This document shows, one piece after another, positions 10,690-21,969 of a stretch of DNA of 64,000 nucleotides. Position numbers and translations under genes: made by a program. Every line of letters begins with the position of its first letter. Positions within the stretch are counted from its first letter, which is position 1. Below the pieces are notes generated by a model. The model saw only the letters and a list, made by a program, of their open reading frames with translations. It did no database searches and had not been told where the DNA came from. The stretch spans positions 575,912 through 639,911 of the forward strand of contig ML133451.1 in NCBI GenBank assembly GCA_003864495.1, given 5' to 3'. Source of the stretch: Nemopilema nomurai. Lineage: Eukaryota > Cnidaria > Scyphozoa > Rhizostomeae > Rhizostomatidae.

Positions 10690-12302
10690 TATTAGCAGCT
10701 TGTTGAGACGTGGAATCTACCAGAAACTTGAAACAAGAAGCTAGATAAGATATTTATCAAAGAACTAATTAAAGTGACGCTCATCAAATTTGAACTGCCA
10801 ATTAAAGACCTTTTCTTATGTGCCAATCCTTCAAACGGTGTTTGTACCTTTTTCTTGTCAAAGTGTTTTCTTTCATTTCCCGCAATATTTGGCTTTACAC
10901 CCAACAGTGGCCTAACCACCGTTTTCCGGCCCCTCCACGTTTTCGCCTCCCTGCAAACTTTCCTTTGTAGGCTCTTCTAACAAAGCTTGTATCATCTCTT
11001 CTACTTACATGTCCAAATCCCTTCAACTTTCTCTATTTCACCATGATCAGGGTATCATCCTTTGCACCTAGGACTTGCAGATACCAACGTACAACGTACA
11101 CCCTTTAGACGTGCTTTACAACCACGTTGAGAATACAGTCATTTGCAAACACTGATCGTCTTTTCGCGTCGCCTAATCTAAGCGTCCAGGTCTCTGAAGC
11201 GTACATAGCACAATCAGAGCATTCCGAGTCTCCATTTGATTTGGTTTCATATGTCTTTTCTAGACCAGATGTTTTGTCTGGGTCTGCCAAATGCACTACT
11301 AGCAAGAGCTATTCTCCGTTTTAAGTCATCAACACATACAATAAACCGACGAGTGAGTGTGTTTTGGATGGTCACAACACCCATAGTATTATCATACAAT
11401 AGTTGAATGGTATTCACATATGTTGGGTTCACTCTTATCGCTAAAAGCATTTTCCAAAATGCATTTCTCCAGACTGGGCCAAATACCGATTTGAAATCTA
11501 TGAAACTGAATTGCGCCGGGATAGACCGTTCTTGGGCCTCCTATATAGCTTGTCGGACAGCAAATATTTTCTTACCGTTCCTCGCCCTGGACAGAAACCA
11601 TACTGACCTCTATTTTATTTAACCCTTTCCTTTATTCTATCCTGCAGACCCTTTAGAAAACTACTGCAAAGCATCAATAAAATGGCTAAAGCCAGGTATT
11701 GCACAACCGAAGAAAGTCCACAATATTTCCAGCTTTGATTACCTCCGTACTTATTTCGGGCTTCTCGCATCTTGCTTTTGTTAATTGCCGATTCAATTTT
11801 TGGAGTAATCATAAAATGTATTCATCCAGATCAATGTGAATTGTATTGAGCAATCGCGTCATTATTAAAGAAATTCTCGTCATTATTGAGTGATGTGTTC
11901 TTCAAATAACTTTGTCATTTTAGCCAACTTAGCATGTTTTGTGCCATTTCTATCTTTTACCACAGATAATTGGTTGCTTGGCTCTCCTTCGAGTTCCTTA
12001 TCTGTTTTGAGTAACATATGTCTATCCCCTTTCTTACCGCAATCCTTCAAAGAGTCTCGACTTTTTTCCGGAGTGCTTGCTCTTGCACGTTTTAAAGTTC
12101 CTCGTTCAATGCTGAGTAAAGGGCTCGGCTTTCTGCATAAATAGGGTGTTCCGACATCTTTTCTCTGCCTCTTTTCTTTTACAACACATGCCTGCTCCCC
12201 CTCGAGACATGCATTCTCATTTTTCCTGTTCCCCATGCCAAACGCTGTTTTGGAACATTTCTTTTGTATTAGTTTCTTCAAATTTCTAATAGAAGCAGTC
12301 AA
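10690..12302 (-). repeat. LINE reverse transcriptase relic, P1
   Basis: In minus-strand order there is a 139-codon open segment (11883-12302) that fits the linker before an RT, ending KLAKMTKLFEEHITQ; then ITPKIESAINKSKM (11615-11812); then RT fingers sequence and NTIQLLYDNTMG (11247-11450); and a C-terminal YASETWTLRLGDAKRR segment (11105-11305). Frames shift several times, and the palm YADD box is absent. Its position and lesions are shared with the other copies, so the insertion predates amplification. Confidence 0.8.
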
Positions 12303-12695
12303 CTATACTTGTTCTTGCGACGCAAAGTTTTCGGGAGATTCCTCACTCAAATTGATCCAAATTGACCAAGTATATCAATGTTTATGCATGACACTTCTAG
12401 CAGATGTTCTGAGGCTTGCCTTCATCAGTTTATGTTTTAACGTTCCATTAACGTTCAAATATTTTTATGGTTTCTAGTTCTTTTGAGTAGAGTGCAGAAT
12501 TGCCAAAGACATTGATTTTAGGTCTCATATTTCCCGTCCAACAATAGAAACGAAATGAACAAAAAAGAAAGCCAATAAAATATCGATTAACCTTTGTAAT
12601 ATCATGCTATCGCAAGCTTTTTATACCCAAAAGCCTTTGTGAATCAATTTACATGTCAGGAATCAATGTTCAAATTAGTTCTCTCCTGCCTGCAG

Positions 12696-12920
12696 CTAAT
12701 GAACTCCACCTGCCCGGGTAGAAATCACACTCTTTCTATCTCCTAGACCGATCGTCTGCCAAGGCTGTCGAGTACCGTCCACCTGGAGCATCTGGTTTGA
12801 GGACAGAGACCAGCCTTTGCCCAAATCACCGCTCGCAGAACACTTATAGTTTATTATTAAATTAAGTTGCAATGCCACAATTGTCAGAACACTAACAACA
12901 ATTCTTCGACTTGCATGCAT
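12696..12920 (-). CDS. Possible small ORF with signal-like N-terminus, P1
   Basis: The 74-codon frame begins MHASRRIVVSVLTIVALQLN, i.e. a basic start followed by a hydrophobic core, as in a signal peptide or signal anchor. The rest is polar (SGDLGKGWSLSSNQ..., then WQTIGLGDRKS). P4 (62602-62826) keeps it open with one visible change. P3 is cut by a frameshift, P2 by two small deletions, and copy I by an early stop. It could be a first exon, a short secreted peptide or chance. I recognise no family. Confidence 0.25.
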   Translation of the reverse strand: MHASRRIVVSVLTIVALQLNLIINYKCSASGDLGKGWSLSSNQMLQVDGTRQPWQTIGLGDRKSVISTRAGGVH

Positions 12921-13838
12921 CCATCTCCCTCTAAGGGTATAATGCCGTACATAAAAAGAGATAATTCAGCTTCAATCACTGATAACTAGATATTTTAGAG
13001 TAGATAATGAGATTGTGCAATCAGGAAAAAGTTTGGTACAAATGAAAGCCGTAAACGAAAAAAGACGTCTCACAAAGAGTGGTAGTTCCTCTTGAAGTAT
13101 CTGAAACCTTTATCATCTAAAAATACAGATGATGATCTACAGTTTATGGAAAAAGGTGCAAAGGCTATGAAGCCATAGATATAACTAGAAAATGAATTAG
13201 GGGATTACTTTTTGCATCTTCTGTTTCTCATAATTGACTGGATCACTCATCTCTCCCACCTATCTTCATCATTCAAATGTTGAACAGTTCTTTAGTGTGT
13301 ATTATAAAGTTTAATTTTTCATTGTTTTTCAAGATTGGCAGCAATAACATCTTGCTTGATTCATCGTTATGTCTTTAATTTTCATTTCTAAAACATTTAT
13401 CGGCCTTACTCTCTGCATTTGGTTGGGATAAGGTCAAATCGTACCTTGGCCACGATTATGTGATAGTAATGCTAGAAGTGACACAACAAAAGAGTCCAAT
13501 TCCTAATTTCGAAGTTATAACTATCATAAAATCACTATGAAATTCAGAAAGATATATCTTAACACGGGTCTCTCTTAAAAAGACAAGGTGACAACAGAAA
13601 CTCAAATATCACATTTGTAATTGCAAAATGGACACTTCTTATTGCAATCAGACATTTAGGCTGTTTAATAATCACTGCAAACTAGTTTTGCCAGTGCTGT
13701 GACCCTTCTTTTGACCGTATAGTAAATGCAGATAAAAATTTAGAAAATCTCGCAATAACGAAAATACGCTACTGTTTTTTAAGCCTCCTTTTGAAGAATT
13801 TGCATAATGGCAGTGCATGATGCTCGGGGTCTCCTTGG
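12921..13838. other. Cassette spacer upstream of gene B, P1
   Basis: No gene seen. The sequence is AT-rich with many stops in all frames and is conserved in P2-P4. It ends at the gene B promoter. Confidence 0.5.
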
Positions 13839-13884
13839 AAACATGGCGGCGGAATTACGTCAAATGAATCCGTGCTTTAAATAT
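13839..13884 (+). promoter_or_regulatory. Gene B promoter elements, P1
   Basis: A YY1-like AACATGGCGGC (13839-13849), CRE-like TTACGTCA (13855-13862) and TATA-type TTTAAATAT (13876-13884) lie within 46 bases, about 150 bases before the start codon. All three are conserved in P2, P3 and P4. Confidence 0.5.
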
Positions 13885-14035
13885 CGAAAAAAACCGTTAC
13901 GACCTTTGTTGTGATCTTCTCAACTCGTTTGCTTCACGCAAATTTTACTTGAGACGAAAGCTTGCAAAATATTTTGAAAACAGAGTTTTTTGATTTTAAT
14001 CAAAGATTATCCACTCTTGAATTATAATCTTTGAA

Positions 14036-17000
14036 ATGGAGTTGATGTGGAAACTTGATTTTTCGAATGGGGAGCTCGATGTAACGGTGAGTAGTAGCGA
14101 TCTTTCGAATCCTTGATGTGAAGATGTAATTATGGAAAGGTTTTGAAGCTTTTAGGACTATTAGATTTGTGATATGCTGACATAAATTTGTATTAATTTC
14201 AGGCATTATAACGACAGTCACATAGATGATGGCATTAATTCCCAATTCTATGATGTTTACTTCCCTGAGAGGCTGCACTGTTATTTTGAGTTCTTGTTCT
14301 TGTTAGATACCTCATAAGTAGAAATGCCACCATTTCCAGAGACTATATTCTTGCAAACTCAACCTAGGCATTGAAATATTATCTATCATATACATAAAAC
14401 AAAGCGCTTGGTGTATCATTGCGTACGAGTTAGATCGGAGGTTCAGTTGGGACGCAGATTTGTCCAGCAGGGCTACCATTTTGATGTTAAGTATTGCTCC
14501 TATGGTAACGTATCTCTTGGCAACGAGCAGCCAAGGTTTAGTCTCGTTTGAGAATCGTATCTAATGTAAGCGAGTCAGAAATAAATACAATAAAAAGTCG
14601 ACTTCGACACGAACAAATTATCAGTACAATGTACAAAGTACAACTTTTCATCAGTTCTAATTTATGGGAGGTCAAATGAAAGCAATCCTTATTCGTTTCC
14701 GAATTACTTGAGTCGATTCTTTTTTATCACAATCTTCAATCTTTGATGTGAAATGTGTAATCTTGTTTAACAGAATCTCCATGATCCCGAGGTGCAAAGA
14801 GAGGCCTTGCTAGCGAAGTTTGAAATACTGGTTAGCAATTTGGGTGAGATCATAATTCCTTTCGTAATTGGCATCTCCTCAATAGCAATAATTTCAACAA
14901 ATTATAGAAACAGTCTGTGCGTAATGGCAACAAGGAAAACTGTTACTCATTTTTGCTGCCTATTCATTGACAAGCAACTATGTTCTTCTGAATGACTAAT
15001 GATTATTTGCAGACCATCTCCTGAAAATTGCCACGGAGCTGACTGATATAGAGGACTCAAGCCAAGAGACTATTTTGAAGCTTTCAAATTCTTCCTACAG
15101 ATACTCTATGTTTAAAAAGGTAAGATATAGCGATAGTGCTTTGAGTTAAGTGATTTGATTAACCACCTTGCAAACACGGCGTTAAGCAGAGAACACAGAA
15201 AAGTGCTGATCGAAAAGGAGAGGAAAGTGGTAGAGAGGATCACCCGCATGTTGAAGATAGTGAAAACCGAGAGAACTTAGCAACTTTACTGAAGGTAGTT
15301 GGGGCCAGGGTAATGGGGCAAATACCCATTGTGCAGGTGTTCCTCTGCAGGAGCACCTTAGCCTAGTGTCTTAGAGGTAGCGTCAAAAAACTAAAACATT
15401 CGTCTTTAGAATTTTTCTTCTTTGATCAACATGAATGCTAATGTTATCCTTAATACTCTACCTAAAGCACACCTTTCACAAGATTGACTACACTGCACTG
15501 CGCCATCTCTTATTTGGAATGTTTGTTTTTAGTTAAAAGGCTGTGCGAATGCTTGCACCAAAGATCTTCTAAACGTCTATGCCTTGGTAAGAAATTGTCA
15601 TTCGATATTAAAACAACAGTTCAGCAAACGAAAACAAATTTGAGAAATTGCAATCTATGAAAAATGCCTTGTCGCTAAAGGGTCGTCTTTGATGGTGTTG
15701 TATGATGCCATGGTTACACTCACGTTAAGCAAGCATCAAAGTATAACATTGGCAATTTGTTTATCCTAGGATTCTGATCCCCTTGACCCTATTCTCATCT
15801 TCCCAAAATCGGTTCTCAACTCATCACTTTACTATATTACCATCTGTGTTATCTTGCAAGACGAAATATCACTCCATCTTTTGCTGTTGTGGCCTATATT
15901 GCTTTAAATTAGTGGCAAATTTCAAAGATCACTTTTGGAAATAGTTCCCAAAATGTTGTTCCGTATTTCAGATTGATGACTATATTGCATCTACTGCGGT
16001 GGAAGACATCGGAAAGATGGTGCGGGAGATTGTTCGATCGTTGGATCACATTCTATTCTCCATCGAAACTGTAGACAAGGTATGTTTAAAATCAATCTTG
16101 ATGGAGAATTAATCGTTTAAATTTCGACTGCCGGCGACCCACCGGCGTTACATCGCCGTCATAGCAAAAAGTTGAATCTTGTTCAACTTTTTCTTTAATT
16201 TCAGCATCGGTAACTTGGAGAAAATATTTGGAACTGATTTCGGTGGATCGGTGGTGGGTCGCCGGCAGTCAGAGTGAAGTGTTTCATTAAAAGTGTTTAG
16301 TTCCGCAAGTATGTCGCCGGTGGGTCGCCGTCACTTAAAAGTTATATGGAGACCAGGCTTTATTAACCTTTCCTTGCCTTTTAATGTAAGGGCTTTTGAA
16401 GGTATCCATTTCCAATTTGACCCACAGGATCGAACGATTCGCACGCCCATCAGCATGGAAGTGAGACTCTTGCTCGACTTGTCGCAAGTGGATGCAAAGA
16501 AGAGTTCGATGTTCTTCGAAACGCGTAAAGAGGAGCTGGCATACAACCTCAAGCTTTGCGACCTGGCTTCGAAAGAAGAGTTTGATGTCGCAGTGTCGTA
16601 TGGCTCTGGTATGTTCGATATTGGTCCACTCAAGTTTGATCACGTGCTGTCGGTTGATGAGCCTGTTCGCCGCGATGAGGCGGTTCCTTATTTGGAAGCC
16701 GGTATCAAAGGGAGAAAACGGAAGAGGGGAGAGGAGGCCCCGTCAATCGAAGAAACTACGAAGAGGCTGGAAATCAACTGAGAAAAAAGTTGAAACCAAA
16801 CTCTTCAGGTGAATGGGAGGCCCAAAGTAGTAGCCGAATCACCACAAACTTCAACTCTGAATATTGCAGCAATATGCTGTCAAGTGTTTATAGACATGCA
16901 ACAAAAAGTGATATGTATTACAATCGTATCGCTATAAAGCATCATAGCAAAGAGTTAAACCTCTTAGAAGCAAGTATTGCTGCAAAGATGCATTTTCACG

Positions 17001-17518
17001 GTCCAGGTGGCCAGGTAATGGAGAATGCAGGTAGTACTAGCACCAAGAGAACATCTAAGCGAGATGTCTTTGGTGCAGCCCAACAACCTGACTTCATTGA
17101 GAGTAAGAGACTGGCCTCAAGGAATCTTGGTGGACCAGGATCACCTGAGCCCAAATCTGACTCCATCTCTGAAAGCAGTGCGAGACTAAGAGAATCTTTG
17201 AAAATGATCCTCATTAAGACTAATGATGGAAGTTGGGCTGTAAAGAATGGGCCTGAATTGAATGAACAGGTAGCACGTGCCCAAAATGGCGGGAGTGTGA
17301 TTACTTATCATGCAATCGAAAGTCAACAGACAGGAATGCGGGAAATTAAACGCCTCGGAGTCTTAAAGAGAGTTAAGCTAGCGTGGGGCAGGGACAAATC
17401 AAATAGGAAACAGGCTAAAGCCCCCTCAAAAAGTTCGAGATTCATGCAAATAAGAAAAAGGGTCTCTAATCTTTTTGAGATGAAGGCTCGTTTGTTTAGC
17501 AGGAATAAGAGACCCTAA
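14036..17518 (+). pseudogene. Gene B, P1 copy (frameshifted)
   Basis: Exons are 14036-14086, 14774-14843, 15013-15119, 15190-15294, 15533-15586, 15972-16079 and 16428-17518. Splice sites match P3. Exon 4 is 3 nt shorter through two nearby deletions (-2 and -1) that rewrite about ten residues without a stop. In exon 7 one G is missing near 16752 compared with P3, which ends the frame at KRLEIN; the rest reopens from 16790 in another frame to the normal end. A single consensus error could explain the second lesion. See the P3 entry for protein features. Confidence 0.7.
16124..16332. repeat. GC-rich inverted repeat in last gene B intron, P1
   Basis: GACTGCCGGCGACCCACC near the left edge is repeated in inverse orientation at about 16250-16270 and again, imperfectly (CGCCGGTGGGTCGCCG), at about 16313-16328. 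Between them lies a second small palindrome, AAAAGTTGAAT/GTTCAACTTTTT. The GC content stands out from the surroundings. A MITE inserted in the intron is the simplest reading. The frame of exon 7 stays open through the right copy. Confidence 0.55.
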
Positions 17519-17546
17519 AAAATCAAAGGTTTTAGAAGCCAGATGT

Positions 17547-17590
17547 TCATACGCGAAAACACTCACATTGGCTCGTATGAAAATGTGAGT
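17547..17590. promoter_or_regulatory. Interleaved inverted repeats after gene B stop, P1
   Basis: TCATACG (17547-17553) pairs with CGTATGA (17574-17580), and ACTCACATT (17561-17569) pairs with AATGTGAGT (17582-17590). The arms interleave, so the two hairpins exclude each other. Only one base separates the last two arms, which argues against a standard pseudoknot. The element lies 28 bases after the stop codon and is kept in P2 and P3. Confidence 0.35.
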
Positions 17591-18371
17591 ACCAAGTCCC
17601 TATCTCCATCATCAATTCACTGTGAGTAAATGTATGCAGATTGGTTTGTTTAGTGAAATGACATTCTAAATGTAGGAGTAATGAGGACATTTAATGGACG
17701 CTGGATTGTTAAATTTTGAAAATGTATACATTTTAGATACAAATTTGTTTTTTGTACAAATCTTAAATAATCGTTTATATGCGAATCCAATATCGAATTA
17801 TGAATGTAGTATGGTAAGCTGTTATGTTGTTCATGATGATGATGACAATGTATTCGTGACTTTTAATGTCTTCAACGCTTTTTATGTTGTTAAGCTGCAA
17901 GTAACTTTTGCCTGACAAAATGCCACCAATTGGAAATCGAGTTTTGAATCTTTAAGTTTACGATTGAATGGTTTTGACCACAATTTAAACGTGCTTTGAC
18001 ATGAAATACAGGAGAGAACTATGAAATATGGTAGAAAATTAGGAAGTATTATTGACATATCGAGTAAAGTTCTCTCGATTCCCAAACACCTGTTTCAGCA
18101 TTGACCTTTACAAAGTGTAACTTCACTTGTTGCTATAGGTACTTTGTTTTTATAAATAATGATTGGTGATTATTGTAATCGCGTTATGGAACAGATTGTC
18201 GGGCTCTTCATGGATGTTATCGAATCCTGTCACCTAGAGTTATATGTGTGACATTGTTTTTCACTCGAAACACACACATGAGAAGTGGTATGCTGGACGC
18301 ATGAGATATGCCCACGCATAAACATCACAGAAAAGCCTGGAGTAGTAGGGCATCACACAAAAATCTTAAGG
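17591..18371. other. Gene B 3' flank, P1
   Basis: Probable 3' UTR and spacer. A 73-codon frame (17694-17915) is open in P1 and P2 but broken by an extra T in P3, so it is not called. It contains the left target duplication of the MITE that follows. Confidence 0.45.
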
Positions 18372-18800
18372 CAGGGGTGGATGCAGCGAAAATATAATAA
18401 AGGGGGCAGTTGATAACAAGGACGCTGAAAAGTGATCAGAAGTTTGTTATGAGTGTACGCTTTATATAAATATTTTCCACTTTAGCTCCTCATAAAAAGG
18501 TCATCTATTCATGTTCTTTTGAAAATTATTGCATATCAGTTGCACAAAAGCAGAACTATATAGTCTGAATATATCTTAAGGCATCTATTTCAAGAGTTGG
18601 CGTCACAAAATTAAACATCGGAGAATTAAAAATCAAGTTTAGTGACACTGGAGTACGTACCATGGTCGGGTCCGACAGAAAAAAATTTTTGAAATTGGGC
18701 CTTCTAGAGTGGCTAAATATGTAACTCCAGGAATAAAATTTAGCAAAATAAATGGTGATGGGGGAGGGGGAGGGGGCGCTCTCACCTTGATCCACTACAG
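18372..18800. mobile_element. hAT-type MITE, P1
   Basis: The ends are imperfect inverted repeats, CAGGGGTGGATGCAG and the reverse of the right end, CTGTAGTGGATCAAG. They are flanked by 8-bp near-duplications TCTTAAGG and CTTTAAGG, the target length of hAT elements. There is no coding content. Near the right end are three GGGGG runs separated by single A (18760-18776). It is present at the same place in P2 and P3. Confidence 0.55.
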
Positions 18801-19719
18801 CTTTAAGGTGATCTAATTCTTCTGCCTTTTCAAAACTTTGATGTATAGAATTGGTGCATGCGGAGTTTAGATGGAGTGCCCGATCAAGTCACTTAAAAAG
18901 CTACGTTTCAAGCATATTGGCATAAAAACTAATCAATAAAATATCTTCTTCGAAAATTTGTTGGGGAGAACCTGACATCGGTGTCAACTTACTGCTTTAC
19001 TAAACTTGAACGTTGGCCTGTATTTCGTAAAAATTCAACAGTTCAGACAAAACATTTTCCCTTCGAGTTAATTGTTGGTCGGTGTTATTCGATGCAACTA
19101 ACTTTTGTAATAGAGCTTGAAATATTTGGTTCAGTTAAGTTCACTTCACTTCATTTTCATTTTAAAAATTCAACTTCATGCAAACATTCTTTAGACTAAC
19201 AAAACATAATACAATATGGCAGAAACAGAATGTGAAATAATAGAATAATACAGAAGTGCCTCTCCTCTTGTTTGGAATAGACTCTCATACAGCAGTGGAT
19301 CTTTTGAAACTTTTAAGAGTAGACTGAAAATGCATCTTTTTTAAGAATATTTGATTGAGATTATATTATGAATGAAACCATCTTTTATTATTGTAAAGAA
19401 ACATATGGGTTTCGAGAGAACAATTCAAACACAGGACTCGTCAAAAAGTATCAAAACCATAGCATTAAAACTTGAAAAAGGACCCAAAGTTACTTAAGGG
19501 TAGTCATGCTTCGTCAGACGAAATATGATACGTCTCCCGTTTTTTACGTAGCAAACGTTTTAAGAAGACATATACCATCACTTCCTGTGAGACACTTGAC
19601 CATGGTCTTTCTATTTCTAACACATTTTGGGGTTATGTTAAGCGCTTTCTACAAAAGGAAACTTGTCCCTTCTTCCATCGTTCTCACTAGGGCGCTGCAA
19701 ACAATACTTTATAGAAGAA
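18801..19719. other. Spacer between MITE and second LINE relic, P1
   Basis: No gene seen. Short frames here differ between copies through indels. The last 200 bases may already belong to the LINE, in a decayed state. Confidence 0.4.
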
Positions 19720-21290
19720 ACGATCTTTGATTCGTTCCTTCAGTAATCCTACTCATTCTTTTCATTCAGATCTTCCTCCTCCAAAAATCTGGATCGTCGA
19801 AAATCTTGATAATCAAGTTTCTGTATATATCCGCCGTTGGCTCGATCTACCAATAAGTGCTACCTTAAGTGGCATTTTACTGTCAAAAAACCAATTTACC
19901 GATCCCTCTTTTCGCGGTTACCGCAATGCATTCTGGTATGAGTGGTATCAGTGCCTACTGTCGATCGATAAACAAAACGGACTTGAATGGGAACTCTTGC
20001 ACAGGTCTGAGGCCTATTTCTGTTCAAGAAGAAAGTAGCATCGAAGTAGATATGAGTGAAGCACTGCCACAAGTGATTGGTGTAAGGCCCGATCAAATTA
20101 TTTTTGAGGCAGACGGAAAATGGGGTATTGAATTGAAGAACCTGCGAAATTTCACGGAAAAGCATTTGAACGATAAACTTATCAAAGTCAATCCAAGTAA
20201 TCCATATTCTTGAAATATGACTTGTTGATATCTGGGTTCTGTAGGCAATATCTTTTTGAAGAAGTCCACAACTCAGAAGCACTAAACAATGAAAAATTCC
20301 TCTTCTGCTGTTGTTGACCTTTTAGGACCCCTTTTACATGTATCTTCTTTCAAATTTTCTGCATTGGTATTGGAGTCATAGTATAATAACTTATGAATGG
20401 CTGGTCCAAAGGAATCACACAGAATCCTATAAACTTTGTAGTTTGGAAGACCAGTGTAAAAATGGAACATTTTCTCATCAATTTTTATAGTCTCAACTGG
20501 AATTTGGCTCTGGAGTCTCTCATTCTCTAGCTTTAAATCTTCAATGTCTTGTTTAAGATCTGCAACTGTTTTTTCATGGTGTTCTTCTAACAATTGCATT
20601 TCATTCCTGCAAGACTTTATTTCTTCGTCTGCATTCAATTCCAGACAAGTCATATTAACTCCAGGTGGGATGTTTTTATTGGTTTTACTGGCTTTGAAAA
20701 TTCTGTTTGAATCACGATTTCTTGACTTCAGTGTAGTTCTTGGTTTTGGTATTGTAGGCCTCGTAGCCTTGGGTACAATGAGGGGCAAATTGTTCACCCA
20801 TCGCTTGTGGCAGTTCTCTGTTTATTACTATCTTGCCGCTACTTTCTTCTTGAACAGAAATAGGCCTCAGACCCGTGGAAGAGTTTTGACAAAAACTAGA
20901 GTCTGGTTGCCTTTGTAATAAGCCGCCAGAATCTAGAATATCGTTGCGTTGACCTTCAAGGGAAGCCATCCCATTCAAGTCCGTTTTGTTTATCAATCGA
21001 CAGTAGGCACTGATACCACTCATACCAGAATGCATTGCGGTAACTGCGAAAAGTGGGATCGGTGAGTTCGTTATTAACTTGGTTCTTGGATGTTAATTCT
21101 AACTGCAAGAGAGAGAAATACTCGCATCTCGTTCATAGCCTAAGCTCAGCTTATTCTTCTATCACGCTTCATGGTCTCCAAACTATCCAACTGAACTATC
21201 CGTACTACCCATTACATTTTCTGCCGCAGAAAAAGTCTTGGAATAATCCTGAATATCTTCAATTCTAACGATCTCTACTACTGACAACTT
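19720..21290 (+). repeat. Second LINE relic, C-terminal part, split by a TIR element, P1
   Basis: The left piece (to 19897) reads LPPPKIWIVENLDNQVSVYI then RRWLDLPISATLSG, typical of the region after the RT palm in non-LTR elements (…YLRKWLGLP…). The right piece (from 21064) ends near IRTTHYIFCRRK, a C-terminal motif of the same elements, best preserved in P3. The pieces are separated by the inserted TIR element. P1 and P2 also lack about 98 bp kept in P3. Confidence 0.65.
19898..21063 (-). mobile_element. TIR transposon relic with DDE-4-type transposase N-terminus, P1
   Basis: Terminal inverted repeats of about 95 bp start ACCGATCCC and continue, with an insertion in one arm, to about 200 bp. 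Minus-strand coding remnants are MHSGMSGISAYC...(20712-21035); a 171-codon frame (20282-20797) with a coiled coil (EHHEKTVADLKQDIEDLK) followed by FHFYTGLPNYKVYRILCDSF; then, after a frameshift, LLQKDIAYRTQISTSHISRI. The last two are the helix and HTH segments that precede the DDE domain in DDE_Tnp_4 (ISL2EU/Harbinger-like) transposases. The catalytic domain is deleted. No target duplication could be identified. Confidence 0.65.
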
Positions 21291-21689
21291 CTAAAGTAAA
21301 CAATGACAAACACACTTTTTCCTTTTTTTGTTAATTTCTTTTGCTTGCGCTTGTAATAGTCTTTTTCTCTCTAAACCCAGGCTAGCCAATTGCAAATTAC
21401 CTTTGTAATAGTTAAATTTGTAATTGTAGTTTTAATGGAATTGAAAATTTAGAGTTACTGTTATTATTATTAAAGAATGTGATGAAATGGTGTTCAATAT
21501 CGTGTATAGTTGAAAATGTTATACTAATATCTGATATTAATATCTGATAACAAAAGTTATTGGGTCAATAGTTATTATTAGTAAACGGACTTTCTCTGGG
21601 AATACGGTAACACAAAAGTCTTTTAGCAAATTTTTTGATCAGCATCTTGGTAAAGTAGTAATTTATTATTATTATTAACACGCACACGC
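21291..21689. other. AT-rich spacer before gene A, P1/P2 border
   Basis: No gene seen. It holds repeated TAATATCTGAT motifs, a TTATTATTATTA run and a CA-rich stretch (cgcacacgcac) just upstream of the gene A promoter. The trinucleotide and CA runs vary in length between copies. Confidence 0.45.
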
Positions 21690-21744
21690 ACAAAAACACA
21701 CATTCACATGATAGTTATAATCCAACTCACGCTAGTTTTTTCGA

Positions 21745-21860
21745 GAGTCACGTAAGGTAAAATTGTATAGCGAGCCTCCACAGCGTTCTCCATTGGCATA
21801 CGTCACAATTTTTAATAACAATCTGACGTAACAATCGGAGACTGGGTTGTATGCTATAAA
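21745..21860 (+). promoter_or_regulatory. Gene A promoter, P2
   Basis: TCACGTAA (about 21748), inverted CCAAT box (21792-21796), TACGTCAC (21799-21806), TGACGTAA (21824-21831) and TATAAA (21855-21860) precede the ATG at 21970. The two central CRE-like sites form an inverted pair about 18 bases apart. Confidence 0.6.
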
Positions 21861-21969
21861 TGCGACGCTCAGAAGCCTACCACCGCTCTTTTATTGAGTT
21901 CAAGCAGCTGTTCAGAGTTAGCTAACACTCTACTGGTTGAAATCAAGATATTTCTATCACACTGTCATT

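Larger units (their letters stand above)
1..15813. repeat. Fold-back inverted repeat
   Basis: The left arm (1 to about 6855) is the reverse complement, with substitutions and indels, of the right arm (about 9303 to 15813). The 2.45-kb spacer holds gene A exons 1-3, the gene A promoter and the filler. The window's first 40 bases match the reverse complement of about 15774-15813, so the left arm probably continues outside the window. Confidence 0.85.
9303..21689 (+). repeat. Cassette copy P1 (5'-truncated)
   Basis: P1 is a plus-strand copy lacking the gene A promoter and exons 1-3. It begins 3 bases into the intron that follows exon 3, then continues through gene B to the promoter of the next copy. 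Its part near the junction shares with copy I the absence of a roughly 520-bp segment found in P2-P4. Further right it matches P3 at positions where P2 and P4 differ. Confidence 0.9.

Noticed and set aside
11883..12302. 139-codon frame as a host gene
   Set aside because: Its position and end (…KMTKLFEEHITQ before ITPKIESAIN) fit the linker ahead of a LINE reverse transcriptase, and it is broken in P2.
14000..14278. 92-codon minus frame over the first gene B intron
   Set aside because: It lies antisense to gene B exon 1 and intron; a sense splice donor and consistent exon chain explain the region better.
17547..17590. Classical H-type pseudoknot
   Set aside because: The third loop would be a single base, too short to span a 7-bp stem.
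17694..17915. 73-codon frame downstream of gene B, open in P1 and P2
   Set aside because: An extra T breaks it in P3, it has no supporting motif, and it lies in the likely 3' UTR.
21500..21690. CRISPR-like or satellite array from TAATATCTGAT, TTATTA and CA repeats
   Set aside because: Only two or three short copies of each, of variable length: simple-sequence repeats.
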